From: Candidatus Nomurabacteria bacterium
GTDB lineage: Bacteria > Patescibacteriota > Minisyncoccia > Phycocordibacterales > UBA9973
Assembly (NCBI GenBank): GCA_021413565.1
Contig: JAIOQC010000102.1
Coordinates: 1 to 6,911 of the forward strand
DNA length: 6,911 bases
Reading direction: 5' to 3'
Made by a program: the position numbers and the translations under genes. This document shows positions 1 through 5,096 of the stretch, in pieces (the first letter of the stretch is position 1; each line of letters begins with the position of its first letter). Below the pieces are notes generated by a model. The model was not told where the DNA came from and made no database searches. It worked only from the letters and a program-made list of their open reading frames with translations.

Positions 1-107
1 GGGGTGTTAAGCCATCCTTGTTCTTTTAAATATAACGAAACAAACACAAGAAGGAAAACAACCAGGACCCACCTGATTACTTTTCCAGTTTTTGATGTAC
101 TACTCAT
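1..107 (-). CDS. Partial CDS: N-terminus of an unidentified membrane-anchored protein
   Basis: The first 35 codons of a minus-strand gene that runs off the left edge; the rest is outside the window. After a short polar start (MSSTSKTGKVIRW) comes a hydrophobic stretch at about residues 14-27 (VLVVFLLVFVSLYL), then a charged segment (KEQGW). This fits a single N-terminal membrane helix or uncleaved signal anchor with the rest outside the membrane; I see no lipobox. The ATG at 107 is chosen because a TATAAT box ends 7 nt before it, so an upstream start is not possible if that promoter is real. It follows the transketolase gene across a terminator and therefore looks like a separate transcription unit. 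The fragment is too short to name a family. Confidence 0.65.
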   Translation of the reverse strand, partial: MSSTSKTGKVIRWVLVVFLLVFVSLYLKEQGWLNT

Positions 108-114
108 TGAGTGT

Positions 115-143
115 ATTATAACATGTATTTTGGAAAAAAGCAA
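115..143 (-). promoter_or_regulatory. Promoter of the left-edge membrane-protein gene (leaderless type)
   Basis: Read on the minus strand: -35 TTGCTT (138-143), a 17-nt spacer, and a perfect -10 TATAAT (115-120). Only 7 nt separate the -10 box from the ATG at 107, so the predicted transcript starts at or within a base of the start codon. The -35 hexamer lies inside the tail of the upstream operon's terminator. The -35 matches the consensus in only 3 of 6 positions. Confidence 0.6.
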
Positions 144-179
144 TAAAATAAATACTTACAAATAGGTATTTATTTTATT
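134..179 (-). terminator. Intrinsic terminator of the rpiB-rpe-tktN operon
   Basis: A perfect 14-bp inverted repeat (arms 142-155 and 166-179) with a 10-nt loop is followed on the minus strand by a six-T run (134-139). The stem is almost entirely A-U with a single G-C pair next to the loop, so it is weaker than a classic terminator. It swallows the TAA stop of the transketolase gene (175-177) and runs straight into the next gene's -35 box. Confidence 0.7.
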
Positions 180-1071
180 CGTGCTCACTCTTTATTTGTC
201 CACCTAGGGTGCGTAGTTCTCGAAGAGCCACTTCACCTTGTTTATCTTTTGGAATTTTATCAACTGGTCCTAATCCTGGAGGGTTACCATGCCAACGATA
301 ATCACGCTCAAATTCCTTGACTCCTTTACCTGGAATTGTACGAGCAATAATAACTGAAGGTTTTTCGTAGACTGCCTTAGCCTTGTAGATTGCATTGTTA
401 ATTTCCCAGAAATTATGACCGTCAATTTCTTGAACATGCCAACCAAATTGTTCATATTTTGCACCAAGGTCACCTAGTGGCATTACATCTTCTGTGTAGC
501 CATCAATTTGAATATTATTTCTATCAACGATTGCTATTATATTGTGCAATCTTTCTTTACCTGCAAGTAAGATTGCTTCCCAAGTATTGCCTTCATCATG
601 TTCCCCATCAGAAAGTAAAGTATAGATAATCTTGCTTGTAGTATTCGTATTGTCTATACGATCTGCAAGTGCCATACCAACTGCTTGTGAGAGTCCTGAT
701 CCAAGTGGGCCTGATGAATTTTCAAGCCATGGCATAAATTCTCGGTGTGGATGACCTTGTAATCTTGAACCAAATTTCCTAAGCGTTAGAAGTTCTGAAA
801 TAGGCATATATCCAGCATGAGCCATAGTTGCATACAAAACTGGACAGATATGACCATTAGAAAGGACTAACCTGTCTCGTTCTTGCCAGTCTGGACGCAA
901 TGGGTCGTGCTTGAGTGCGTGAAAATATAAAAGAGTAAATATATCAGCCATACCAAGAGGTCCTGCAGTGTGACCACTTTTTGCTTCAATAAGCATTTCG
1001 ATAATACTAATACGAATATCGTTTGCTTTAATCTCTAACTCTTTATTTTTTGCATCAGTAAGTGTTTCCAT
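175..1071 (-). CDS. tktA: Transketolase, N-terminal (thiamine-diphosphate binding) subunit
   Basis: This is the pyrophosphate-binding half of transketolase, which moves a two-carbon ketol unit between xylulose-5-P and aldose phosphates in the cytoplasm. At 298 residues it matches the split, two-subunit form rather than the ~650-residue single-chain enzyme. Visible landmarks, in order: KSGHTAGP (His34), SNGH (His74), QGHP (His107), the substrate/cofactor loop SSGPLGSGLS (119-128), the metal/ThDP motif SDGEHDEGNTWEA (154-166; Asp155, Glu160) ending with NN at 185-186, and WHGNPP near residue 261. The usual GDG reads SDG here. It is the last gene of the rpiB-rpe-tkt operon, 16 nt after rpe, with no recognisable Shine-Dalgarno. 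Its TAA lies within the operon terminator. The C-terminal subunit, which carries the catalytic partner glutamate, is not present. The family call is secure; the symbol is by analogy with other split enzymes. Confidence 0.93.
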   Translation of the reverse strand: METLTDAKNKELEIKANDIRISIIEMLIEAKSGHTAGPLGMADIFTLLYFHALKHDPLRPDWQERDRLVLSNGHICPVLYATMAHAGYMPISELLTLRKFGSRLQGHPHREFMPWLENSSGPLGSGLSQAVGMALADRIDNTNTTSKIIYTLLSDGEHDEGNTWEAILLAGKERLHNIIAIVDRNNIQIDGYTEDVMPLGDLGAKYEQFGWHVQEIDGHNFWEINNAIYKAKAVYEKPSVIIARTIPGKGVKEFERDYRWHGNPPGLGPVDKIPKDKQGEVALRELRTLGGQIKSEHE

Positions 1072-1087
1072 TAAAATAATTACAAAT

Positions 1088-1777
1088 TTATAGACTCTCT
1101 AACTCTCTCATTGTTGCTCTAACATCATAACTGTGCATTAATGCTGAACCAACAACTAAACGATTTGCTCCTGCTTCAACTAGTAGTGGTGCTGTATTAA
1201 TATCGACTGCACCATCTACACTAATTATAAGTTCTGGATACAATTCTCGCAATGCAGATATTTGCCCCAAGACTCTTTCGTCAAAAGGTTCTCCTTGATG
1301 ACCAATATGATTAATACCCATACATTGTATGAAGTCTACTGATGAAATTATAGGCTTAATATCTTCTATAGATGTTGTAGTGTTCAATGCAACACCAATG
1401 GAAACATTTTCTCTTGTATACATATCAATTCCTTCAAGAAATTCTTTGAAAGTTTGAATATCACCCTCTGCTTCAATATGAAAAATAATTCTTTTGGCAC
1501 CAAGACGAACAAAGAATTCAAATTGTTTATGTGCTTGTATAACCATTAAATCAAATTCAAAATCCATAGAATCCCAAAATGGTAAACCTTCTTCTTCATC
1601 AAGAATAGCCTCAGCACTACTTCTATCATAAGGACTCATCGGCCATGAAAAAGAATCAACAAATTTACCATCGCACATGTCAATCTGTACAAAAGACGCG
1701 ACACCCGCAATCTGCGCGATTTTCTCGCGTAGTTCTGTGATGTCTTTGGCTAGTATTGCTGGTATTATTTCTGTCAT
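1088..1777 (-). CDS. rpe: Ribulose-phosphate 3-epimerase family protein, divergent metal site
   Basis: A 229-residue TIM-barrel protein of the ribulose-5-P/xylulose-5-P epimerase family, placed between ribose-5-P isomerase and transketolase, exactly where that step is needed. Family landmarks: PAIL (6-9, usually PSIL), QIDMCDG (31-37, usually HxDxMDG), FDLMV (75-79, usually DxHLMV), HIEAEG (100-105), ALNTTT (130-135), CMGINHIGHQG (152-162, usually MTVNPGFGGQ), SVDGAVD (186-192) and the phosphate-binding VVGSAL (208-213). Two of the four usual metal ligands, both histidines, are replaced by Gln31 and Asp76; Asp33 and Asp188 remain. An extra acidic segment sits at about residues 50-70. From memory CPR copies share this wording, so it is probably a lineage subfamily rather than a decayed gene. 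It starts 26 nt after rpiB and has no clear Shine-Dalgarno. Epimerase activity is inferred from fold and context. Confidence 0.85.
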   Translation of the reverse strand: MTEIIPAILAKDITELREKIAQIAGVASFVQIDMCDGKFVDSFSWPMSPYDRSSAEAILDEEEGLPFWDSMDFEFDLMVIQAHKQFEFFVRLGAKRIIFHIEAEGDIQTFKEFLEGIDMYTRENVSIGVALNTTTSIEDIKPIISSVDFIQCMGINHIGHQGEPFDERVLGQISALRELYPELIISVDGAVDINTAPLLVEAGANRLVVGSALMHSYDVRATMRELESL

Positions 1778-1803
1778 AAAAAATAGTTTCTAGGGAATAT
1801 ATC

Positions 1804-2238
1804 TTACATCTCTTCTATTCGTCTTATATGGCGTTCTTCATTTGAAAATGGAGTTTCAAGGAAGATTCTCACAGCCTGTTTGGCTTCATCTTCATTAATG
1901 AACCGTGCACCAAGTGATAAAACATTTGCATCATTGTGTTCTCGTGACACTTTTACAATTTCAAGATTACCGCCGTAGTATTCTGTAGCACGAATGCCTT
2001 CTTGTTTATTTGCTACCATGGCTTCGCCTTGACCACTGCCACCAAGAACAATTCCTTTGCTATTTATATCAGCCGATACAGCTTCAACTGTTGCTTTGAT
2101 AAAGTCAGGATAATCGTCTGTAGGGTTTAATAGAAATGCACCTTTGTCTTCTACTTCATGCCCAAGTTCACTCAAGTATACTTTGAGTTTTTCTTTTAAT
2201 TCAAATCCAGCATGGTCGGAACCTACATATACTTTCAT
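1804..2238 (-). CDS. rpiB: Ribose-5-phosphate isomerase B (RpiB/LacAB family), Glu-type active site
   Basis: Interconverts ribose-5-P and ribulose-5-P in the cytoplasm. The 144-residue length is normal for RpiB. Motifs: GSDHAGFELK at 6-15 (Asp8, His9), GGSGQGEAMVANK at 66-78, and SREHNDANVLSLGARF at 98-113. The E. coli-type enzyme has a catalytic Cys at the first position of the glycine-rich motif; here it is Gly66. A glutamate (Glu72) occupies the place used as catalytic base in the Mycobacterium tuberculosis type, so activity should be kept. The ATG at 2238 is preferred over one 10 codons upstream because residues upstream (FFIICYNIN) are unlike the family and because an extended -10 box ends only 6 nt before 2238, which would fall inside the longer reading. 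It is the first gene of the rpiB-rpe-tkt operon. Confidence 0.93.
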   Translation of the reverse strand: MKVYVGSDHAGFELKEKLKVYLSELGHEVEDKGAFLLNPTDDYPDFIKATVEAVSADINSKGIVLGGSGQGEAMVANKQEGIRATEYYGGNLEIVKVSREHNDANVLSLGARFINEDEAKQAVRIFLETPFSNEERHIRRIEEM

Positions 2239-2244
2239 GTTGAT

Positions 2245-2253
2245 ATTATAGCA
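2245..2253 (-). promoter_or_regulatory. Extended -10 promoter of rpiB operon (leaderless type)
   Basis: The minus strand reads TGC-TATAAT (2253 down to 2245), a perfect extended -10. Six bases (ATCAAC) then lead to the ATG at 2238, which places the expected start of transcription on the A of ATG. No -35 match is found at 17 nt (that position is inside the upstream terminator stem), which an extended -10 can compensate for. Confidence 0.65.
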
Positions 2254-2259
2254 TATAAT

Positions 2260-2290
2260 AAAAAACACCCATTCTTTCGAATGGGGTTTT
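2260..2290 (-). terminator. Intrinsic terminator after the membrane-protein gene at 2317-2817
   Basis: A 7-bp stem CCCATTC/GAATGGG (2268-2274 with 2279-2285) closes a GAAA tetraloop when read on the minus strand. After a one-base bulge at 2267 it continues with five more pairs, ending in a six-T run (2265 down to 2260). It separates the preceding gene from the rpiB promoter, which starts only 6 nt further on. Confidence 0.75.
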
Positions 2291-2301
2291 ATTAAAATTT
2301 A

Positions 2302-2328
2302 GTGATGAATCTTTTTTTAATTCATCAC
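2302..2328 (-). repeat. 9-bp inverted repeat over the stop codon of the gene at 2317-2817
   Basis: Arms GTGATGAAT (2302-2310) and ATTCATCAC (2320-2328) are perfect complements around a 9-nt loop that holds the TAA stop. The right arm encodes the last codons of the gene. There is no clean T-run after it on either strand, so it is not a textbook terminator. It sits 11 nt before the real terminator hairpin, and could protect the mRNA end or add to termination. Confidence 0.5.
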
Positions 2329-2817
2329 GGGTGACCAAATCCATTGATTTTTCTCACATTTTGACAAAAATGAATGATTAAGTTTTTCATACCCCTCTTT
2401 TCTGTCCTTGGAAATGCCGATCTGCCAACATTCTAAATCATGGGAATCAACATTTCGCAACACATAATGCTGAATGAGAGCAGAAAGTTCAATCTCTTTA
2501 TTGCTAGCATTATTTTTTACACCAGTAGTAAGTCCAAGATTTTTAAAAACATTATAAAGGTTGTATGGATGAACAGATAACCTTAGGTAATCATTTATCC
2601 TAGAAGAAACTATACTGGCTATTTTTTCTTTGTCAGAATGTTTAGCTAATACGCTGATGGTGAGGTCACTCAGACCATCCATGAGTTGCCATTCGACATT
2701 CTCATTAACTCTTTTCTGTGCTTTTTCTGCATCTTTTTTAGCAATGATGCGATTGATGTATTTGACGGTAAAATACACTACTGCGAGTACGCAGATAACA
2801 AAAAGAACGGGATTCAT
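2317..2817 (-). CDS. Uncharacterised single-pass membrane protein
   Basis: A 166-residue protein I cannot assign to a family. It starts with a hydrophobic segment at residues 3-18 (PVLFVICVLAVVYFTV) followed by lysines and arginines, so it is predicted to be anchored by one N-terminal helix with the remainder probably cytoplasmic (positive-inside rule). Residues about 22-45 are charged and helical-looking (KKDAEKAQKR). The C-terminal part is mixed polar with conserved-looking aromatic and His/Cys residues (HDLECWQIG; CEKNQWIW). The ATG at 2817 is chosen because a longer reading from 2889 would start inside the -35 box of a consensus promoter. It has its own promoter and terminator, so it is a single-gene unit between gap and the pentose-phosphate operon, with no functional hint from neighbours. 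The 5' leader is about 37 nt with no clear Shine-Dalgarno. Confidence 0.75.
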   Translation of the reverse strand: MNPVLFVICVLAVVYFTVKYINRIIAKKDAEKAQKRVNENVEWQLMDGLSDLTISVLAKHSDKEKIASIVSSRINDYLRLSVHPYNLYNVFKNLGLTTGVKNNASNKEIELSALIQHYVLRNVDSHDLECWQIGISKDRKEGYEKLNHSFLSKCEKNQWIWSPVMN

Positions 2818-2860
2818 AATTTCTATTTTTAAAAGGTTTAAACTTTTGTTTATTGTGTAT

Positions 2861-2889
2861 ATTATAGCACCTTTATATCTATCTGTCAA
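2861..2889 (-). promoter_or_regulatory. Consensus sigma-70-type promoter of the gene at 2317-2817
   Basis: Minus strand: -35 TTGACA (2884-2889), a 17-nt spacer, and extended -10 TGC-TATAAT (TATAAT at 2861-2866). All 12 core positions match the consensus at optimal spacing, so this is predicted to be the strongest promoter in the window. The transcript should begin near 2854, about 37 nt before the ATG at 2817. Confidence 0.85.
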
Positions 2890-2896
2890 TACAGAG

Positions 2897-2922
2897 AAAA
2901 AACCCTGATATCAGGGCTTTTT
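2897..2922. terminator. Bidirectional intrinsic terminator after the gene at 2943-3611
   Basis: A 14-nt palindrome CCCTGATATCAGGG (2903-2916) is flanked by A6 on the left (2897-2902) and C plus T5 on the right (2918-2922). It can act on both strands: T6 follows the stem on the minus strand and T5 on the plus strand. Its practical target is the minus-strand gene ending at 2943. The next promoter's -35 begins 8 nt beyond it. Confidence 0.8.
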
Positions 2923-2942
2923 AAAGGTATGCAGATATAAGA

Positions 2943-3611
2943 CTATAATTCAGAGAAACATAATAGGCAGTAGTAGTCGAGCCAATTATCCTCGAAGTAA
3001 TCTAACCAGAACTCCCAGTCACTGTTCTTGGGGTTACGGTATACACATGGTACCCTGTGATATTCATCGGAATCGAACCACAACGCATCCTTTTGGTCGA
3101 ATGAAACCGTATACTTACCTACTGGAAACTTTTCTGGCATCTCTGTCTGTAATAATGTGATACCTTGTCCGCTCACAAGTATAGCATTCTGCTTCGCAAG
3201 GAAGATTAGACAATCATTAGTTGTTGCCTCTTCTAATACTGGAAAGATTTTCACCTTATAGGTTTTACCCGGAGTAAGTCTTGTTGTTGCTCTTGCAAAA
3301 TCTTCACTCCTAAAGTCTTCATTGAATTCGTGGGTGGTTGAAAGAATTTTGGTCTTCTTTGTAAAGGTGTCGAGTTGTGTGTCATGCTCATAATCATCAG
3401 GCACCGTGAACTCGAACTCATTCACCGCAGGGCCGAAACGTTTGTCCAATATGGCGAGTTTTTTTAGGATAGGTTTCACTTGCTCTTGTAAATATCCACC
3501 GACTTTAATTATTTCCTGAGCCTCATGTTTCGATAAACTCAACGCACGGACCGCGTCTCTTACGAGATCGGCAATGCGATTTTCTTGGTTTGACGTGATC
3601 TTTTCAGTCAT
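2943..3611 (-). CDS. Uncharacterised soluble protein with aromatic-rich C-terminus
   Basis: A 222-residue protein that I cannot tie to a characterised family; I have an impression of similar orphans in CPR genomes but cannot verify it. No signal peptide or membrane segment is visible. Residues about 1-60 look alpha-helical and charged (NRIADLVRDAVRAL; EQVKPILKKLAILDKRFGP). The middle holds GKTYKVKIFPVLE, which looks like beta structure. The end is rich in Trp, Tyr, Asp and Cys (WEFWLDYFEDNWLDYYCLLC). The ATG at 3611 is chosen over one 32 codons upstream because it has a Shine-Dalgarno-like AAGGA 6 nt before it, and because the upstream part (MTKCVIFDLIINNN) would begin on the -35 box of the promoter. 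It is a monocistronic unit with a strong promoter and a clear terminator. Confidence 0.75.
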   Translation of the reverse strand: MTEKITSNQENRIADLVRDAVRALSLSKHEAQEIIKVGGYLQEQVKPILKKLAILDKRFGPAVNEFEFTVPDDYEHDTQLDTFTKKTKILSTTHEFNEDFRSEDFARATTRLTPGKTYKVKIFPVLEEATTNDCLIFLAKQNAILVSGQGITLLQTEMPEKFPVGKYTVSFDQKDALWFDSDEYHRVPCVYRNPKNSDWEFWLDYFEDNWLDYYCLLCFSEL

Positions 3612-3617
3612 CGTTTT

Positions 3618-3622
3618 TCCTT
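3618..3622 (-). promoter_or_regulatory. Shine-Dalgarno-like site for the gene at 2943-3611
   Basis: The minus strand reads AAGGA followed by 6 nt and ATG at 3611. It is the only start in the window with a recognisable purine-rich site at good spacing, and it decides the start of this gene. Confidence 0.6.
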
Positions 3623-3678
3623 TTTTGAATGTACAAATCCAGAATCTGCTGGAGCAGTTACAAATATTATTGTTGATT

Positions 3679-3707
3679 ATTAAATCAAATATTACACATT
3701 TTGTCAA
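3679..3707 (-). promoter_or_regulatory. Promoter of the gene at 2943-3611
   Basis: Minus strand: -35 TTGACA (3702-3707, perfect), a 17-nt spacer, and -10 TTTAAT (3679-3684, 5 of 6) preceded by TGA, an extended -10 signature. Transcription would begin near 3672, giving a leader of about 60 nt before the ATG at 3611. The leader contains a small CTGCT/AGCAG hairpin (3646-3657). The -35 box sits in the centre of a 13-bp inverted repeat. Confidence 0.75.
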
Positions 3708-3718
3708 ATGTGTAATAT
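3689..3718. repeat. 13-bp perfect inverted repeat overlapping the -35 box (operator or gap terminator)
   Basis: Arms ATATTACACATTT (3689-3701) and AAATGTGTAATAT (3706-3718) are perfect reverse complements with a 4-nt centre (3702-3705). The centre plus the inner bases of the right arm form the TTGACA -35 box of the gene at 2943-3611. It also lies 24 nt after the stop of gap and could fold as an AU-rich terminator for gap, but the bases after it (TTGATTTAAT) are a poor U-tract. As DNA it has the shape of a homodimeric repressor operator. Confidence 0.65.
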
Positions 3719-3742
3719 AAAAATTCTAATTATTTAAGATGT

Positions 3743-4843
3743 TTATTTAATAGTCTTCCCTGTCTTAATAACATGGTCTACGAGCGTATGCGTATACCCC
3801 ATTTCATTATCATACCAGCCGAGGACTTTCACGAGATTACCTCCAACAACACGAGTCATAGCAAGGTCTGCAATAGATGCATGAGATTCACCTAGAATGT
3901 CGCTTGAAACCAGAGGTTCATCAGTGATAGCAAATAATTTCTTCCATTTTGAACTTGATGCGGCTTTTTTCAATATATCATTTACTTCACTTGCTGTTGT
4001 TGGTCGTTTGGAGATGAATGTCACATCCACAATTGAACCTGCTGGGACTGGTACTCGAAGTGAGATACCATCAAAGAGTCCTTCGAGTTCTGGGAATGCT
4101 TTTGTAACGGCAATAGCGGCTCCTGTAGAACTTGGAACAATGTTTTGTGCTGCTGCACGACCCTCACGCAAATCTTTTTTACTTGGACCATCAACTAATG
4201 CTTGAGAAGCAGTGTACCCGTGAGTAGTTGAAAGAATAGCCTTATCTATACCAAGTGCTTCGTGCAAGATTGAAATAATTGGAGAAGCAGCATTTGTTGT
4301 ACAAGATGCATTTGAAGTAATATCACAAGTACCAAATTTATCTTCATTAACACCAAGGAGAATTGTCTCACCGCGAATATCTTCTGGTGCAGGTGTACTC
4401 TCCATAGTTTTTGCAGAAACAGGAGCAGAGATGACAACTTTTTTTGCACCAGCATCAAGGTGAACTTTTGCTTTGTTATAATCAGTAAATAGGCCTGTTG
4501 ATTCTACAACAACATCAATATCTAAATCTTTCCATGCAAGTTGTGATGGGTCTTTTTGCGCAAGTACCATGACTTCTCGTTTATCACCCTTTCCTTCGAT
4601 AATAAGTGTACCTGTAGAAATATCAGCAGAAGGTGCTTCACCTTCTGCACCACGAGCGCGTACATCATACTCCCATGTTCGATAGACAGTATCGTATTTA
4701 AGAAGATATGCCATATTTTCAATTGAGCCTAAGTCATTTACTGCTATAATTTCGATTTCAGGATTTTCCCATGCAATCTTTAAAAATGCACGACCAATGC
4801 GACCGAATCCGTTTATCGCTACTCTGATTTTTTTTGTTTCCAT
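3743..4843 (-). CDS. gap: Glyceraldehyde-3-phosphate dehydrogenase, type I
   Basis: Catalyses phosphorylating oxidation of glyceraldehyde-3-P to 1,3-bisphosphoglycerate in glycolysis, in the cytoplasm. N-terminal NAD-binding domain: INGFGRIGR at 10-18 and VND at 35-37; Asp37 at the end of the second strand suggests NAD rather than NADP. Catalytic segment NASCTTN (178-184) gives Cys181, paired with His208 in STTHGYT; the 27-residue interval is the usual one. Phosphate-site motif NIVPSSTGAA, the RVPVPAGSIVDVTF segment and WYDNEMGY near the C-terminus are all present. At 366 residues it is about 30 longer than typical; part of this is an insertion at about 61-78 (VRARGAEGEAPSADISTG) in the NAD-binding domain. 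It starts at the ATG at 4843, just after its own promoter inside the end of the preceding gene. Confidence 0.96.
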   Translation of the reverse strand: METKKIRVAINGFGRIGRAFLKIAWENPEIEIIAVNDLGSIENMAYLLKYDTVYRTWEYDVRARGAEGEAPSADISTGTLIIEGKGDKREVMVLAQKDPSQLAWKDLDIDVVVESTGLFTDYNKAKVHLDAGAKKVVISAPVSAKTMESTPAPEDIRGETILLGVNEDKFGTCDITSNASCTTNAASPIISILHEALGIDKAILSTTHGYTASQALVDGPSKKDLREGRAAAQNIVPSSTGAAIAVTKAFPELEGLFDGISLRVPVPAGSIVDVTFISKRPTTASEVNDILKKAASSSKWKKLFAITDEPLVSSDILGESHASIADLAMTRVVGGNLVKVLGWYDNEMGYTHTLVDHVIKTGKTIK

Positions 4844-4852
4844 ATATAAGAT

Positions 4853-4881
4853 ATTATATCTTATTCTTCAATAAGGGTAAA
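4853..4881 (-). promoter_or_regulatory. Promoter of gap (near-leaderless type)
   Basis: Minus strand: -35 TTTACC (4876-4881, 4 of 6), a 17-nt spacer, and -10 TATAAT (4853-4858). Nine bases separate the -10 from the ATG at 4843, predicting a leader of only 2-3 nt. The -35 and most of the spacer lie inside the last codons of the DUF1653 gene. The -10 is the centre of a short palindrome, AAGATATTATATCTT (4848-4862). Confidence 0.6.
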
Positions 4882-5094
4882 CCGCGGACCGTTATAACCT
4901 TCTACATCAACATTTTCAATGAACATATCTAGTGGTCGAGCATATATTTTCCATCCTTGGTGGATAATATTGGTTAATCTTTCATATATGACCATCCATT
5001 CCCCTGTCTCTGAATGTTTTGCAAGAGTAAGTACTTTGTAGGTGTCTCCTTTGTAATGCTTATAAATTTGTCCAGATTTTATTTTATCTTCCAT
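4861..5094 (-). CDS. DUF1653 domain protein
   Basis: A 77-residue protein made almost wholly of a DUF1653 domain, a small beta-rich fold of unknown function. Supporting motifs: GQIYKHYKGDTYKVL (8-22), AKHSETGEWMVIYE (25-38), the tryptophan/RPL segment (WKIYARPLDMF) and the closing GPRF near residue 69. No membrane segment or signal is visible. Its ATG is only 2 nt after the gatB stop, so the two are almost certainly cotranscribed, with translation perhaps coupled since no Shine-Dalgarno is visible. Its last codons contain the gap promoter. The sequence gives no direct link to amidotransferase function. Confidence 0.88.
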   Translation of the reverse strand: MEDKIKSGQIYKHYKGDTYKVLTLAKHSETGEWMVIYERLTNIIHQGWKIYARPLDMFIENVDVEGYNGPRFTLIEE

Positions 5095-5096
5095 GT

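Noticed and set aside
175..1071. Truncated or frameshifted full-length transketolase
   Set aside because: The length, the natural stop and the clean domain boundary match the dedicated N-terminal subunit, and the sequence beyond the stop shows no C-terminal domain in any frame before the terminator.
2818..2889. Upstream start giving a 190-residue version of the membrane protein
   Set aside because: It would start within TTGACA and span the -10 box, so it could not be in the transcript from that promoter.
2630..2908. Plus-strand open frame of 92 codons
   Set aside because: It is antisense to the membrane-protein gene and crosses its consensus promoter and the terminator. Its hydrophobic look comes from AT-rich complement.
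3612..3707. Upstream start giving a 254-residue version of the gene at 2943-3611
   Set aside because: The longer reading begins on the -35 box of the gene's own promoter, and a Shine-Dalgarno-like site precedes the ATG at 3611.
3897..4205. Plus-strand open frame of 102 codons within gap
   Set aside because: Shadow of the highly conserved GAPDH coding strand, with no initiation signals.
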